Source: Deinococcus aerius (GTDB taxonomy: Bacteria > Deinococcota > Deinococci > Deinococcales > Deinococcaceae). Taken from it: a stretch of 64,000 nt of DNA. Where the stretch lies: NCBI RefSeq assembly GCF_002897375.1, contig NZ_BFAG01000016.1, positions 55,953 through 119,952 of the forward strand. The letters run 5' to 3'. Numbering within the stretch: position 1 is the stretch's first letter; every line of letters starts with the position of its first letter. Under the pieces are notes generated by a model. It saw only the letters and a program-made list of their open reading frames with translations, did not search any database and had not been told where the DNA came from. The position numbers were made by a program, and so were the translations under genes. This document shows positions 42,307 through 55,964 of the stretch, one piece after another.

Positions 42307-43212
42307 ATGACGAACCGATCCCAGGACCAGGACCAGCCCACCTCTGCCCCCACCGAGAGCTTCCCCCAGAAGGCCCCCGGCCAGACCCAGGAGGACCAGC
42401 CGGGCCACGAGTCGCAGATGACGCTGGAGCCCATCACCATCCGCGACGACTACCGGGGCAGCGGCAAACTGGAGGGCAAGGTGGCCCTGATTACCGGCGG
42501 GGACAGCGGTATTGGCCGCGCGGTCGCCGTGCATTTCGCCCGGGAAGGTGCCGACGTTGCCATCGTCTACCTCGACGAGCACGAGGACGCCCAGGCGACC
42601 GTGGGGATGGTGGAGGGCGAGGGCCGCCGCGCGCTTGCCATCGCCGGAGACATCGGTGACCCGCAGTTTTGCCAGCAGGCCGTGCAGCGGACGGTTCAGG
42701 AACTCGGGGGGCTCGACATCTTAGTCAACAATGCCGCCGAACAGCACCCGCAGGAGAGCATTACCGACATCACGCCCGAGCAACTGGAGCGCACCTTCCG
42801 CACGAACATCTTCGCCATGTTCTACCTGACGCAGGCGGCGCTGCCCCACCTGAAAAAGGGCTCGGCGATCATCAACACCACGAGCGTGACCGCGTACAAG
42901 GGCAGCCCGCAACTGCTCGACTACTCCTCGACGAAGGGCGCCATCGTGGCCTTTACCCGCAGCCTCAGCCAGAGCCTCGCCGAGCAGGGCATCCGGGTGA
43001 ACGCCGTCGCCCCCGGCCCGATCTGGACCCCGCTGATCCCCTCCACATTCCCGCAGGAGAAGGTCGAGAGTTTCGGCCAGGACGTGCCGTTGAAGCGCCC
43101 CGGCCAGCCCGCCGAAGTTGCGCCCGCCTACGTGTTCCTGGCCTCCGAGGACGGCTCCTTCATGGCCGGTCAGGTGCTGCACCCCAACGGCGGCGAGGTC
43201 GTGAACGGGTAG
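42307..43212 (+). CDS. Stress-type short-chain dehydrogenase/reductase
   Basis: 301 aa. NAD(P) motif GGDSGIGRA, NNAA in the central strand, and the catalytic Tyr/Lys in DYSSTKGAIV. The Gln/Pro-rich N-terminal tail (about 45 residues) and the sequence order match the YdaD/YghA general-stress SDR group. It reduces an unknown carbonyl substrate. I use the ATG at 42307 rather than the GTG five codons upstream. Confidence 0.85.
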   Translation: MTNRSQDQDQPTSAPTESFPQKAPGQTQEDQPGHESQMTLEPITIRDDYRGSGKLEGKVALITGGDSGIGRAVAVHFAREGADVAIVYLDEHEDAQATVGMVEGEGRRALAIAGDIGDPQFCQQAVQRTVQELGGLDILVNNAAEQHPQESITDITPEQLERTFRTNIFAMFYLTQAALPHLKKGSAIINTTSVTAYKGSPQLLDYSSTKGAIVAFTRSLSQSLAEQGIRVNAVAPGPIWTPLIPSTFPQEKVESFGQDVPLKRPGQPAEVAPAYVFLASEDGSFMAGQVLHPNGGEVVNG

Positions 43213-43240
43213 GCCGGCGTTTTCCCAGCAGCCCCGACAA

Positions 43241-43274
43241 ACGGGACGCCCGGGCGGTTGCTCAGGCGTCCCGT
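43241..43274. terminator. Convergent terminator hairpin
   Basis: ACGGGACGCC (43241-43250) and GGCGTCCCGT (43265-43274) form a perfect 10-bp stem with a 14-base loop, between the SDR gene and the convergent secreted-protein gene. U-tracts are poor in both directions, so termination strength is uncertain. Confidence 0.6.
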
Positions 43275-43287
43275 CCCAGTTCGCTGC

Positions 43288-43674
43288 TTAATTCCCGATG
43301 AGACAAACCTCGGTCACGTACCGGTCGACGGGATCGAGGTACGCCGTGATGAAACGGTCCCCCGAGTAGTAGGTCTTTTTCAGGAAGCCCTGCCCGTCCC
43401 CGGCATCCCCGAAGTCCACGTAAGTCTGATCGCTGCCCAGGGGCGCCTGAAAGCCGTTCTGGTTGATGGCGGTCTGCACGATGTCCTTGACCAGAAAGGC
43501 GGGCAGGTTCAGCCGGTACGGGCGGTAGAAGGTGGCCTTTTCGGGCGAGTAGACCCGCAGGGCGTTGCAGATATTGGTGGCCTTTACCTCGTAGGGTCCC
43601 AGGTTCCCCGCCCACGTCTGCGCCGACCCCGGGGAAACGAGGGCCAGCAGGGCAAGAGTCAGAAGTCTTTTCAT
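43288..43674 (-). CDS. Secreted hypothetical protein, 128 aa
   Basis: A signal peptide (MKRLLTLALLALVSPGSAQ) is followed by a mature protein with a single mid-chain Cys pair (ATNICNAL and TEVCLIGN), which may form a disulfide in the envelope. No family recognised. A good ribosome site (AAAGGA) is four bases before ATG. Confidence 0.7.
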   Translation of the reverse strand: MKRLLTLALLALVSPGSAQTWAGNLGPYEVKATNICNALRVYSPEKATFYRPYRLNLPAFLVKDIVQTAINQNGFQAPLGSDQTYVDFGDAGDGQGFLKKTYYSGDRFITAYLDPVDRYVTEVCLIGN

Positions 43675-43771
43675 GTCGTCCTTTCGGGCCAGCCACGTTC
43701 CGTGCCCTTCAAGAGGATGACCCCGGAGGGTTCCAGGGTCAGGGATTTGTCTGTTTGTGGAAGGACGGGAC

Positions 43772-44827
<1,056 letters not shown>

Positions 44828-44968
44828 GGCCCCACGATACGCCCGCTCCCGGCGGCAGAACGTCCCCGAACGAACGGTCAGGAGAAGCGGTGGGCAGTCC
44901 GGGCCGCCCCGGAGGAGCGTTCTCCCGGTTCCGCCAAAACTGGGGGCGAAGTGACGTGGGAATCCGAA

Positions 44969-45018
44969 CGATCAACAGCCTCCCCTAAACCCAAAGGGCA
45001 CCGCTGACCGCTGATAGC
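44969..45018. repeat. Hairpin repeat, copy 3 (degenerate)
   Basis: The right arm GCTGACCGCTGATAGCT (near 45003-45018) matches copy 1 at 15 of 17 positions; the left arm is only a partial CGATCAACAG (from 44969). It lies between divergent genes and is a decayed member of the family seen at 8046 and 19477. Confidence 0.5.
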
Positions 45019-45048
45019 TCTTCCCGGCCCAAGGAGCCACAATGCACC

Positions 45049-45343
<295 letters not shown>

Positions 45344-45607
45344 GTACACGAAACGGCCCGGGGACCAAAGGCGCCCGGCGTTCCCCTAACAAACCCGCGA
45401 AGGGTAGCTTGAGAAAGGCCGGACGGCACACCTTGGCGGCTTGGGACAGGGGGCCGGGTGCAGCGCGTCAGCCGAAAGATGGACGTGCGCGAGCATATTG
45501 AAAAGCCTTGCAGAGAGGCGCAAGCTTGAGCGCGGCCAGATGTGGTTGATCCTTGCCTTTACAAATGGGCCACGCGGGATTCATACTGGCTGGGCGGAGG
45601 AATACAG

Positions 45608-46072
45608 ATGGCTTATAAGAAACTCAGCGAACAGCTTCAGGAACTCGACAACCCCCAGCGCAGTGATGCATTCGTCAAGGCGTTCCGTGAAGCGGTTCGT
45701 GAGGGAAAGATCGAGGCGACGTATCTGCCCGAACGTTTTACGCTGCCCAAGCAGTTCAGCCGCCGCGGCGCGGAGGGCACCTACCAGCGCGACTCGCGCG
45801 AGATGCTGTTTGAAGTGACGCCCGCCTTTGAGAAGTGGTTTAACCAGACCAATGCGGAACTCACCGCCACCGCGCGCAGCCGGGGCGGTCAACCCAAGGC
45901 CACTGCCGAGAACATCGAGGCGGGCCTCGTGGATTTCAAGGCGCTGGCCGAAGAGACCCGCAAGAAGATGCAGGCCAGCTTTGAAAAGGGCCAGGCGCTG
46001 GGCAAGAGCCGCAGCCAGAGCAGCGGCGGCAAGAAGAGCAGCGGGGGCCGCGGCCGGGTCAAGGGCAAGTAA
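45608..46072 (+). CDS. Hypothetical protein with a basic C-terminal tail
   Basis: 154 aa. The N-terminal 120 residues are mixed and partly helical; the last 25 are Lys/Arg/Ser/Gly-rich (SRSQSSGGKKSSGGRGRVKG). The tail could bind nucleic acid. A ribosome site (GGAGGAAT) is near the ATG. No family recognised; it looks like a single-gene unit with an upstream gap of about 260 bases. Confidence 0.7.
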   Translation: MAYKKLSEQLQELDNPQRSDAFVKAFREAVREGKIEATYLPERFTLPKQFSRRGAEGTYQRDSREMLFEVTPAFEKWFNQTNAELTATARSRGGQPKATAENIEAGLVDFKALAEETRKKMQASFEKGQALGKSRSQSSGGKKSSGGRGRVKGK

Positions 46073-46156
46073 CCCGCCGGGCCGGGCGCGGGGCAGGGAA
46101 GGGCAAAGGTGTCCCCCTGCCCCGCGCCCGCGTCGCCGGGCCGTATGCTGTCACGA

Positions 46157-46885
<729 letters not shown>

Positions 46886-46894
46886 GGGTATTCC

Positions 46895-47422
46895 ATGCCA
46901 CTCGAACTCGTTCAGGGGGACATCGGACAGGAGCGGACCTGCGCGGTCGTGACCGCCGCGAACAGGGAGCTGATGGGCGGCGGCGGGGTGGACGGCGTCA
47001 TTCACCGCGCCGCGGGGCCGGAACTGCTGCGCGCCATCCGGGCCATCGGCGGCACTCCGACGGGCACGGCGGTGATCACCCCCGCCTTCCGGCTGGAGGC
47101 CCAGGGCGTCCGCTTCGTGATTCACGCGGTCGGCCCGATCTGGCGCGGCGGCGGGCAGGGCGAGGCCGAGTTGCTGGCCGGGGTCTACCGGGAGAGCCTG
47201 CGGCTGGCCGTGGAGCAGGGGTGCGACTCGGTCGCCTTCCCCGCGATCAGCACCGGGGTATACGGCTACCCGCTCGCGGAAGCGGCGGAGGTCGCCCTGC
47301 GAACCATCCGGGATTTTCTGGCAGGCCACCCGGACCTCACCGTCCGTGTGGTGCTGCATGGCTCGGGACCGCTGAATGTTTTTCAAAGGGTGCTGAGCAC
47401 GCTGGAACAAGACGGGGCTTGA
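46895..47422 (+). CDS. Macrodomain (ADP-ribose-binding) protein
   Basis: 175 aa, a single macrodomain. The binding loop [23 protein letters not shown] and the second loop [11 protein letters not shown] are characteristic of MacroD/YmdB type ADP-ribosyl hydrolases. It may remove ADP-ribose from proteins or deacetylate O-acetyl-ADP-ribose. It starts nine bases after gmk and is probably co-transcribed. Confidence 0.9.
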   Translation: MPLELVQGDIGQERTCAVVTAANRELMGGGGVDGVIHRAAGPELLRAIRAIGGTPTGTAVITPAFRLEAQGVRFVIHAVGPIWRGGGQGEAELLAGVYRESLRLAVEQGCDSVAFPAISTGVYGYPLAEAAEVALRTIRDFLAGHPDLTVRVVLHGSGPLNVFQRVLSTLEQDGA

Positions 47423-47529
47423 ACACAAGGAAGCCCTATCTCCAACACCTGGCTGGGCTGACGAATTGAGCGTGGTTTGGTGTCAGCCAGCTTCAGGGAA
47501 TGGAGGGCACTTCATAACTCCTGCCCAAC

Positions 47530-47606
47530 CCGAGTGCATAAATTGACTTCCCCTGCATCCCACGGTATCTTCTCCCTATCACCGCCCGGAGAGGCGGCTT
47601 TTTTTA
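47530..47606 (+). promoter_or_regulatory. Promoter-terminator cassette, copy 2
   Basis: TTGACT (47543-47548), a 17-base spacer, TATCTT (47566-47571), then 10 bases later a hairpin CCGCC-CGGAGA-GGCGG (47582-47597) and seven T. The spacer and hairpin are nearly identical to the minus-strand copy at 24505-24580. A transcript from it would be about 30 nt. It also could serve as the terminator of the macrodomain gene if upstream transcription reads in. Confidence 0.55.
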
Positions 47607-47667
47607 TCCCCCAACGCGTCCGCCAGCTGGCCCATGCCCCACCCTCAGTCCTCCGGTAGCCTGCCGC

Positions 47668-48699
47668 ATGGCGCCCCATTTCGTCCGCCCACCCCGTCTG
47701 CTGCCCGGCTCGCGCGTGGCGGCCCTCAGCCTGTCGAGCGGCTTCGTGACGGAGGTGATGGGCCGCTACCACGCCGGGGTCCGGCAGGTCGCCGGGACGT
47801 TCGGCTGGGAGGTCGTGCCCGCCCCGAACGCCCTGCGCGGGCCTGAGTACCTGGACCGGAACCCACAGGCCCGCGCCGACGACCTGCACTGGGCGCTGGG
47901 GAACCCGGAAATCCACGGCCTGGTGAGCATTATCGGCGGGGACGACAGCGTGCGGCTGCTCCCCTTTCTCGACCCGGGGATGATCCGCGCCCATCCCAAG
48001 GTGTTCCTGGGCTTCAGCGACGCCACCGTCACCCTGACCCAGTTCCTGCGGGCGGGCGTGATGGCCTACCACGGGCCTGCCCTGCTCACCGACCTCGCGG
48101 AGAACGGCGGCATCCACCCCTTCGTGGCCGAGGGGGTGCGGCGGGCGGTGGTGGACGAGCCGCGGCCCTTCGACCTGCGGCCCGCCCCCGGGTGGACCGA
48201 GTTCCGGCAGGACTGGGCCGACGAGACGCTCCAGGAGGTTCCCCGCCCCTTCCAGCCCGGGGACGGCTGGGTGTGGCTCCAGGGGGAGACGGCGGCCGAG
48301 GGGCACCTGATGGGCGGCTGCCTGGAGGTGCTCGACATGCTCAACGGCACCCCCGGCTGGCCCGGCCCCGACCTGTGGAACGGCGCCGTCCTCGCGCTGG
48401 AGACGAGCGAGGACGTGCCGCCGCCCGCCCAGGTGGGGTACTGGCTGCGGAACTACGCCGCTCAGGGCATCCTTCCGCGCGCCGCCGGGCTCCTCCTGGC
48501 CCGGCCCCGGGGGTATACGCCGGAGATGGCGGAGGCTCTCTACGCCTGGGTGCGGCGCGTGCTGGCCGAGTGCGGGCGACCGGAGATGCCGGTGGTCGCC
48601 AACCTGGACTTTGGACACACGAGCCCCCAGCTCACGCTGCCGCTGGGAGGTCAGGCCCGGCTTGACCCCGTCACCCGGCAGGTCACGGTGACGCCTTGA
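47668..48699 (+). CDS. S66-family LD-carboxypeptidase/MccF-like peptidase
   Basis: 343 aa. The Ser-Glu-His triad is visible as [14 protein letters not shown] (Ser), [12 protein letters not shown] (Glu) and [16 protein letters not shown] (His). Members trim peptidoglycan peptides or inactivate microcin C7. I cannot tell which. It has an own start behind the cassette. Confidence 0.87.
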   Translation: MAPHFVRPPRLLPGSRVAALSLSSGFVTEVMGRYHAGVRQVAGTFGWEVVPAPNALRGPEYLDRNPQARADDLHWALGNPEIHGLVSIIGGDDSVRLLPFLDPGMIRAHPKVFLGFSDATVTLTQFLRAGVMAYHGPALLTDLAENGGIHPFVAEGVRRAVVDEPRPFDLRPAPGWTEFRQDWADETLQEVPRPFQPGDGWVWLQGETAAEGHLMGGCLEVLDMLNGTPGWPGPDLWNGAVLALETSEDVPPPAQVGYWLRNYAAQGILPRAAGLLLARPRGYTPEMAEALYAWVRRVLAECGRPEMPVVANLDFGHTSPQLTLPLGGQARLDPVTRQVTVTP

Positions 48700-48760
48700 G
48701 GGTCAGCCGCCCGGTGGCCGGGGACGTCCACCACCGGGAAGGGGCCGTTATCATGTCGGG

Positions 48761-49513
48761 GTGCGGCTCCTGCTGCTGTCCGACATTCACGCGAACCAGA
48801 CGGCGCTGGAGGCCGTGCTGGCTCACGCCGGGTCCCGGTCCTACGACGAGGTGGTTCATCTCGGCGACGCGCTGGGGTACGGCCCCCATCCCCGGCAGGT
48901 GCTGAACACGCTGCGCGAGCTCGACGCCGTGTGCCTGCTGGGCAACCACGAGCAGATGCTGCTGGAGGCCGTGGACGGGCGGCGGGTCCGGGCAGGCGGG
49001 GTGGTCGCCGACGCGCTGGCCTGGCAGCGGCTCCAGCTCTCCGAGCGGGACCTGGGCTGGGTGCGCGGCTGGCCCGATGGTCTGGAGGCGCCCGGGGTGG
49101 GCGCCCGCTATCGCCACGGCACCCCCGTCAGCCTGGACACCTACACCGACTCGGTGACCGCTGCCCGCGACGCCTTCGCGCGCTGGGGTGGCCGCCTGGG
49201 CTTCGTGGGGCACACGCACCTGCCCGCCGTGTACGCGACCCTGAACGCCCCGGTGGGGGAGTGGATCAAGCACCAGGCCTTTCCGCAGGGCGGGACTTAC
49301 CTCGTGCCGCCGGGCGCCCGGGTGATCCTGAATCCCGGCAGCGTGGGCCAGCCACGCGACGGCAACCCGCAGGCCAGTTACGCCCTCTTCGACAGCACGC
49401 GCGGCCACTTCGAGGTCTTCCGGGTGTCCTACGACATCGGGCGGGCGCAGGAGGCGACGCTGGCGGCCGGGCTGCCCCCGGTGCTCGCGGCGCGGCTGGC
49501 GATCGGAAAGTAG
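48761..49513 (+). CDS. Metallophosphoesterase (YfcE-like)
   Basis: 250 aa. Metal-binding motifs: [28 protein letters not shown] and VGHTHLP, which are the calcineurin-like signature. It would hydrolyse a phosphoester. A GTG start follows the S66 gene by about 60 bases. Confidence 0.86.
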   Translation: MRLLLLSDIHANQTALEAVLAHAGSRSYDEVVHLGDALGYGPHPRQVLNTLRELDAVCLLGNHEQMLLEAVDGRRVRAGGVVADALAWQRLQLSERDLGWVRGWPDGLEAPGVGARYRHGTPVSLDTYTDSVTAARDAFARWGGRLGFVGHTHLPAVYATLNAPVGEWIKHQAFPQGGTYLVPPGARVILNPGSVGQPRDGNPQASYALFDSTRGHFEVFRVSYDIGRAQEATLAAGLPPVLAARLAIGK

Positions 49514-49744
49514 GGTGGAGGTTGGGGTGTGGAGGCAGGGCGGCCCGGGCGTTCTCACCTCTGGTATGAATTGCGGCCCTTTCGTTCCCCTCCGGGAAAG
49601 CGCCGAAGGAGAACTTCATTTCGGAATCCGCACCCGTTCCTTCCTCCTCTGCTGCGCAGCGCCACGAGTCCGGTCGGGTTCCACAGGGGTGGCATCCCTG
49701 CTCAACCGGAACTCGTGTAACCTCCCCGAGGCGCCCATCCCCCT

Positions 49745-50680
<936 letters not shown>

Positions 50681-50700
50681 GGGGGATTGCTCTCATGGTG

Positions 50701-50906
50701 GTCCGTGAGATTGAACATCTCCCGCGTCTGCTGAAGGGTGACCACGTTGGCGACGACGCCGGTGGTGCCGTCCGCCTGCTTGATCTTATCCCCCACCTTG
50801 AGGTGCCCGGCGCCGACCCAGTGCTCGTTCAGGTTCTCGTGGCCGACGGGCTTTGGTCAGTTCCCACCGTCAGACCACTCCTTGACGTAGAAGGGGTGTT
50901 TGCCCC
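50701..50906 (-). pseudogene. Remnant of a HINT (pretoxin/intein-type) domain
   Basis: On the minus strand, between holB and the MBL gene, the translation runs [13 protein letters not shown], a stop (TGA, where TGG would give Trp), then PVGHENLNEHWVGAGHLKVGDKIKQ and continues to MFNLT. This matches the C-terminal strands of pretoxin HINT domains (HPFYV, LxxGDxI, VYNLTV). The region lacks start, rest of the domain and any toxin. It is a fossil of a polymorphic toxin. Confidence 0.65.
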
Positions 50907-50930
50907 ATCTTCCGCCCTACACTCCTCCCC

Positions 50931-51575
50931 ATGACGAGGGCGAGACAACACGGCGCCGCGCGGGTATGGACCCTCCCGACCGGGCCACTTCAGGAGAACG
51001 CGGTGCTGGTGGCGGGGCAAGGTGGGGAGGGCTTTCTCTTCGATCCAGGTGACGACGCGGAACGGGTGTTGGCGCTCGTGCGCGATGCGGGCGTGACGGT
51101 GCGGGGCATTCTGCTCACCCACGCGCATTTCGACCACATCGGGGCGGTGCAGCCGGTGCGGGAGGCGCTGGGTGTGCCGGTGTACCTCCACCCCGCCGAC
51201 CTGCCGCTCTACCGGATGGGGGCGGCGTCGGCGGCCCGCTGGAACCTGCCCTTCGTCCAGCCGGAGGCACCTGAGCACGAGATCACGCAGGGGCAGACCT
51301 TCACGGCGGGCGACCTCACCCTGAAGGCGCGGGAGTTGCCGGGCCACGCGCCAGGACACGTCGTGTTCGTCGGGGACGGCTTCGTGGTGGTGGGGGACAC
51401 CCTCTTCCAGGGGAGCATCGGGCGGACGGACCTGCCGGGCGGGAACCATCCCCAACTCATCGCGGGGATTGAGCGGGAGTTGCTGAGCTTGCCGGACGAC
51501 ACCGCCGTCTATCCCGGCCACGGCCCGTCCACCACCATTGGGGCCGAGCGGCGCACCAACCCCTTCCTGCGCTGA
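50931..51575 (+). CDS. MBL-fold metallohydrolase (glyoxalase II-like)
   Basis: 214 aa. Zinc motif [11 protein letters not shown] with H-x-H-x-D-H, a GHAPGHV second site and [11 protein letters not shown] at the end. This is the type of small MBL proteins found near metabolic genes; the substrate could be a thioester. The ATG lies five bases after CTCC. Confidence 0.85.
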   Translation: MTRARQHGAARVWTLPTGPLQENAVLVAGQGGEGFLFDPGDDAERVLALVRDAGVTVRGILLTHAHFDHIGAVQPVREALGVPVYLHPADLPLYRMGAASAARWNLPFVQPEAPEHEITQGQTFTAGDLTLKARELPGHAPGHVVFVGDGFVVVGDTLFQGSIGRTDLPGGNHPQLIAGIERELLSLPDDTAVYPGHGPSTTIGAERRTNPFLR

Positions 51576-51629
51576 CCCTCCCCATTCGGCCAGGAGGCGG
51601 CCCGGCAGGCGGGTGCGTTAAGGTCGGGC

Positions 51630-52817
51630 ATGTTGCGGAACTACCGCCTCTGGTGGCACGCGCCCCGGGTCCACGAGCCGGGGGATCAGGCCCGGCGGGT
51701 GACCTGGCTGGAACTGTTCTACGACCTGGTGTTCGTGGTGGTGATCTCGCGGCTGGCGCACCACCTCGCGGCGCACCCGGACGCGCGCAGCCTGGGGGAA
51801 TTCCTGCTGCTGTTCGTGCCGGTGTGGTGGGTATGGCTCAGCATCGCCTATTACAACGAGCGCTTCGAGACCTACGACCTGAGCTTCCGGGTCCTCACCC
51901 TCCTTCAGATGCTGGTGGTCGCCGCGATGGCCGCTAACGCCGAGTACGGGCTGGGGAAGACCGCCACCGGCTTCGCGCTCTCGTATGCGTCCGCGCGGCT
52001 GCTGATCGTGCTGATGTGGTGGCGGGCGGGGCGGCACAACCCGCGGGCGCGGCCCGTCACCGACCTGTACGTGCGGAACTTCAGTGTCTCGGTGGGGCTG
52101 TGGGGCATCGCCGCCTTTCTCACCGGCCCGGAGGCGCTGGCCCTCAAGGGGGCGGGCCTCCTGATCGACCTGTTCACGCCGCTGCTCACGCTGGCCGACC
52201 AGCGCCGGGCCTTTCCCGCCTCGGCGCGTAAACTGCCCGAACGCTTCGGGCTGTTCGTGATCATCGTGCTGGGCGAGAGCCTGGTGGGGGTCGTGAACGG
52301 GCTGGCCGACGTGCCGCGCCTGGACGCCGTGACGCTGCTGCGCTTCGTGCTGGGCTTTGGGCTCGGCTTCGGGCTGTGGTGGGTGTACTTCGACTTCATC
52401 GGTCGCCGCGAGCCGGATTCGCAGGACCGCTGGCGCTTTTTCGCCTGGTCGTACCTGCACCTGCCGCTGGTGATCGGCATCACGGTGGTCGGGGCGATGG
52501 TGCAGCATGCCGTCGCGCTGCGGGCGGACGTGCAGCCGGGGGTGCCCTGGCTGCTCGCCGGGGGCTTCGCCCTGTACTACGCCGCCTGCGCCGGGCTGGA
52601 GTTCACCCTGGAACCCGACGATCCCCCGCTTGTCCGCCTGGGGCCTATCGTCCGTCTGCGGCTGCTGACGGCGGGGGCCGCGCTCGCGCTGCCGCTGCTG
52701 CTGCACACGGTGTCGGGCCTGGTGCTGGGCCTGATCGCCCTGCACGGGGTGCACATGGTCGTGGGGCTGCGGGCCTGGTTCGCCAGCGGGAACGCGGGGC
52801 GGCCCGACGTGCATTAG
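51630..52817 (+). CDS. LtrA-family (low temperature requirement) membrane protein
   Basis: 395 aa with about ten hydrophobic segments. The opening [19 protein letters not shown] and the later [17 protein letters not shown] are characteristic of LtrA. The family function is not established. The start ATG is about 50 bases after the MBL gene. Confidence 0.88.
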   Translation: MLRNYRLWWHAPRVHEPGDQARRVTWLELFYDLVFVVVISRLAHHLAAHPDARSLGEFLLLFVPVWWVWLSIAYYNERFETYDLSFRVLTLLQMLVVAAMAANAEYGLGKTATGFALSYASARLLIVLMWWRAGRHNPRARPVTDLYVRNFSVSVGLWGIAAFLTGPEALALKGAGLLIDLFTPLLTLADQRRAFPASARKLPERFGLFVIIVLGESLVGVVNGLADVPRLDAVTLLRFVLGFGLGFGLWWVYFDFIGRREPDSQDRWRFFAWSYLHLPLVIGITVVGAMVQHAVALRADVQPGVPWLLAGGFALYYAACAGLEFTLEPDDPPLVRLGPIVRLRLLTAGAALALPLLLHTVSGLVLGLIALHGVHMVVGLRAWFASGNAGRPDVH

Positions 52818-53170
52818 CCTCCCGCGAAAAAGAGCGCCCAGGAAAAGGTCTGGCGTTGGTCTCAACCCGGGACAACGCTCCTGCGCCCCTTCCTCCTGGG
52901 CTGTTCCGACCCCCTCCCCTCGTGGGAGAAGGCCTGGCGCAGCCAGGGGTGAGGGCGCGCCCCATCAGCGCCGCTTCCAACGCTGGGACGGCCCGGAGAG
53001 AGGAGCCTGGGCCAGGGCACCCGTACGGGCTTTCTGCCTTCGCCGCCTTTCGCCGCAAGCCTGTGGAGTCCGCCCCCGGATGGGTCCCCCGTCCACCTTT
53101 CCTTCGACCGTCGGGTTTACGCTATGGCTATGTTTTCCCGCCGCAACCTCTGCGCCCCCCTCCTCCGCCC
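52818..53170. other. 353-base gap without a recognised gene
   Basis: Between LtrA and DUF2270. It contains GC-rich runs with an inverted repeat of the CCCCTCGTGGGAGAAGG / GGGGTGAGGG type, common in high-GC genomes, and no reading frame with a family match. I see no clear promoter. Confidence 0.4.
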
Positions 53171-53820
<650 letters not shown>

Positions 53821-53842
<22 letters not shown>

Positions 53843-54630
53843 GAGGGGTGGGGCTGCCGACCCCTCCGCACCTGGTCCTCCCGCCAGAGCTGCACGCCCG
53901 CCAGCAGCAGGGCCTGCCCGGGCAGGCTCCACAGGTAGAGGTGCGGTCGGCGCAGCAACAGGCAGGCACCCAGGGCGAGGAGCTGGGTACTCAGGCCGAG
54001 GTTCACTGCGACCCGGTTGATGGCCCGGGGCGTGTAGGCGAAGTGGTCGGCAGAGGTCGGCCCTCCTCCAGTCACGGCGCGCAGCCGACGCTCGAATAAC
54101 GCACCCAACACCCGCTCCTGCGGCGTGAAATACAGGCCGTAGACGAGCTTCAGGACGGAAAGGACGCGCGGATCGTCCCCGGCCTGTGCGGGAGGGTCGC
54201 GGAACACCTCGCCCCGCGCCGCCCGGTGGTCCCGTTCCCACAGGTAGTCCACGCTCAGGATCAGGCTTTGCAGCAGGGTGAGGGGGAGGCCCCAGCGCCC
54301 GGCCAGCCCGATCAGCACGGCGGCGTTGACGATCACGTCCCCCTCCGAGTCGAGGTAGCGGCCCGTCTCGGTCGTCTGCCCGGTTGCGCGGGCGAGCTGC
54401 CCGTCGAGGTTGTCGAGCAGGGTCTTGGTCTGGAGGAGCAGGGCGGGGGCTACCCGGTGCCCGCGCCGCAGCAGGACGCCCGTGAACACGCCCAGCGCCG
54501 TATGGGTCAGCACCACGTGGAGAGGGTTGACCCGGCGGCGGGCGAGCGGCGGCACCAGCCGTTCCGCCAGGGGCCGGAACACGCTCTCGGCCGCCCACTC
54601 GCGGGCGGGGCGGGCCTTGGCGTGCGTCAC
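53821..54630 (-). CDS. CDP-alcohol phosphatidyltransferase family protein
   Basis: 269 aa. The signature D-x2-DG-x2-AR-x8-G-x3-D-x3-D is complete in [18 protein letters not shown]...LDSEGD. Hydrophobic helices are spread through the protein. It joins an alcohol to a CDP-linked lipid or a related activated substrate; the exact lipid is unknown. A GTG four bases after the upstream stop is the start. Confidence 0.88.
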
Positions 54631-54634
54631 CCGG

Positions 54635-55009
54635 CTACCGTCGCCCGGCCCCGCCGCGCGGGGGACCCTTGCGGACGCCCGCGAAGCGGTTGCGCTCCCT
54701 GCGGCGCTCGGCGCTCGTGAGGCCCTTCTTGTTCGTGCGCGCTCCACTGGTCCGGCCCGGTCCTCCCCGCGCGGGAACGAAGGTGTCCACCGTCAGGAAG
54801 CGGAACAGCGGGATGTACAGCAGCAGCACGAAGATCAGGGTGCCCCACCACGTGTCCAGGTACGGCCCAAGCCCGAAGGCCCGCCCCACCGCCGAGAGGA
54901 CCGTGGCGAGCACGGTGAAGAGCAGCACCCGCACGAGCAGCCGCAGCAGCTTGGGCCGCGTGAAGCCCGGCGTGGGGTCGGGCGTGACGAGCCAGCGCCA
55001 GAACCTCAT
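54635..55009 (-). CDS. Small membrane protein with a basic C-terminal tail
   Basis: 124 aa. Two hydrophobic segments (about 26-45 and 55-75) are followed by a Gly/Arg/Lys-rich tail. Its ATG overlaps the stop of the upstream gene (ATGA), and it ends five bases before the CDP-alcohol gene start. Co-translation with a lipid synthase suggests a membrane or envelope role. No family recognised. Confidence 0.7.
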   Translation of the reverse strand: MRFWRWLVTPDPTPGFTRPKLLRLLVRVLLFTVLATVLSAVGRAFGLGPYLDTWWGTLIFVLLLYIPLFRFLTVDTFVPARGGPGRTSGARTNKKGLTSAERRRERNRFAGVRKGPPRGGAGRR

Positions 55010-55896
55010 GCGCCCGCCCCCTCGGCGGCGGGGCGGGCGGCGGCCCCCAGCGTCACCCGGTCGCGGAAGGCCGTCAGCTCCGGCCACTCGGTCTGCCCGG
55101 CGTCCACGTCGATCACGAGCGCGGGCTTGTGCGTTCCCCGCGCCAGGCGCTCCAGCACCCGGCGGTGCGCCCCGTCGCGGGCGGGCGCGGCGAGCAGGAC
55201 GCCCCGCACGGCGCTCTTGCCCTCCAGCAGCCGCAGGGCGCCGAAGAGTTCCTTTTCGCCCGCCGGGGCCGTCTCCGCCCGCTCCATCCGCTCGCCCCGC
55301 GCCTCAACCTGCGAGGCGGGCAGGTCGGGGGAGTAGACGGGGTGCAGGCCCAATTCGTCGAGTGCCGCCCGCAGCCCGGCGCTCAGGTCCGGGTCGCCCA
55401 GCAGGGCGCGCGGGCCGATCACGGCGACCGTGGCGCGCGAGGCCCGGCTGAGCGTCGGCATCTCCTCACGCCCGCCCGCCGCCAGGGGTTTGACCCGCTC
55501 CAGGGCCAGCCGCACCCGGCCCGGGTTGCGGGTCAGCCCCTGGCCCAGCTCCAGCGCCGCCGCCGTCATCTCCGGCCCGCCGTCCGGCAGGGCGAGAAGC
55601 TGGGGCAGGCCGCTGATGCGCCGGGGCAGCAGCTCCGTCAGGGCCTCGCCCCAGGGGTCGTCGCGCACGGGGGCCGTCTGCGGAATCAGCACCGCATCCA
55701 CCCGCCCGAGTTCAAGCACGCGCCCCAGCACGAGCTGCACCTGCACGGGTTCGCCCGGCAGGCTCGCCTGGCCCAGCGCCCACGCCTCCTGGGCGGGGAG
55801 GGCAGGCCGCACCACCTCCACCCCGAGTTCCTTGAGAAACGCCGCCCAGTACCGCGTGTAGCGGGCGCCCAGCACATCCAGCAGACCGACCTTCAT
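55006..55896 (-). CDS. DUF2229-like (acyl-CoA dehydratase activase-related) protein
   Basis: 296 aa. The opening [29 protein letters not shown], and the S/P-E-x-x-Q-V-x-L-V-L-G segment near residue 50, resemble the DUF2229 domain of (R)-2-hydroxyglutaryl-CoA dehydratase activase-related proteins. The Cys ligands for iron-sulfur clusters are absent here, so an electron-transfer role is unlikely. It overlaps the next small membrane gene. Confidence 0.6.
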   Translation of the reverse strand: MKVGLLDVLGARYTRYWAAFLKELGVEVVRPALPAQEAWALGQASLPGEPVQVQLVLGRVLELGRVDAVLIPQTAPVRDDPWGEALTELLPRRISGLPQLLALPDGGPEMTAAALELGQGLTRNPGRVRLALERVKPLAAGGREEMPTLSRASRATVAVIGPRALLGDPDLSAGLRAALDELGLHPVYSPDLPASQVEARGERMERAETAPAGEKELFGALRLLEGKSAVRGVLLAAPARDGAHRRVLERLARGTHKPALVIDVDAGQTEWPELTAFRDRVTLGAAARPAAEGAGA

Positions 55897-55964
55897 TCCA
55901 CGCAGTGTATAGGCCCGGCGGCCCGGGACAGGGGGACGCCACCCTTTCCCCTATCCTGCCGGGC

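Noticed and set aside
49514..49744. A 77-codon frame before holB
   Set aside because: No ribosome site, no family and atypical composition; treated as intergenic.
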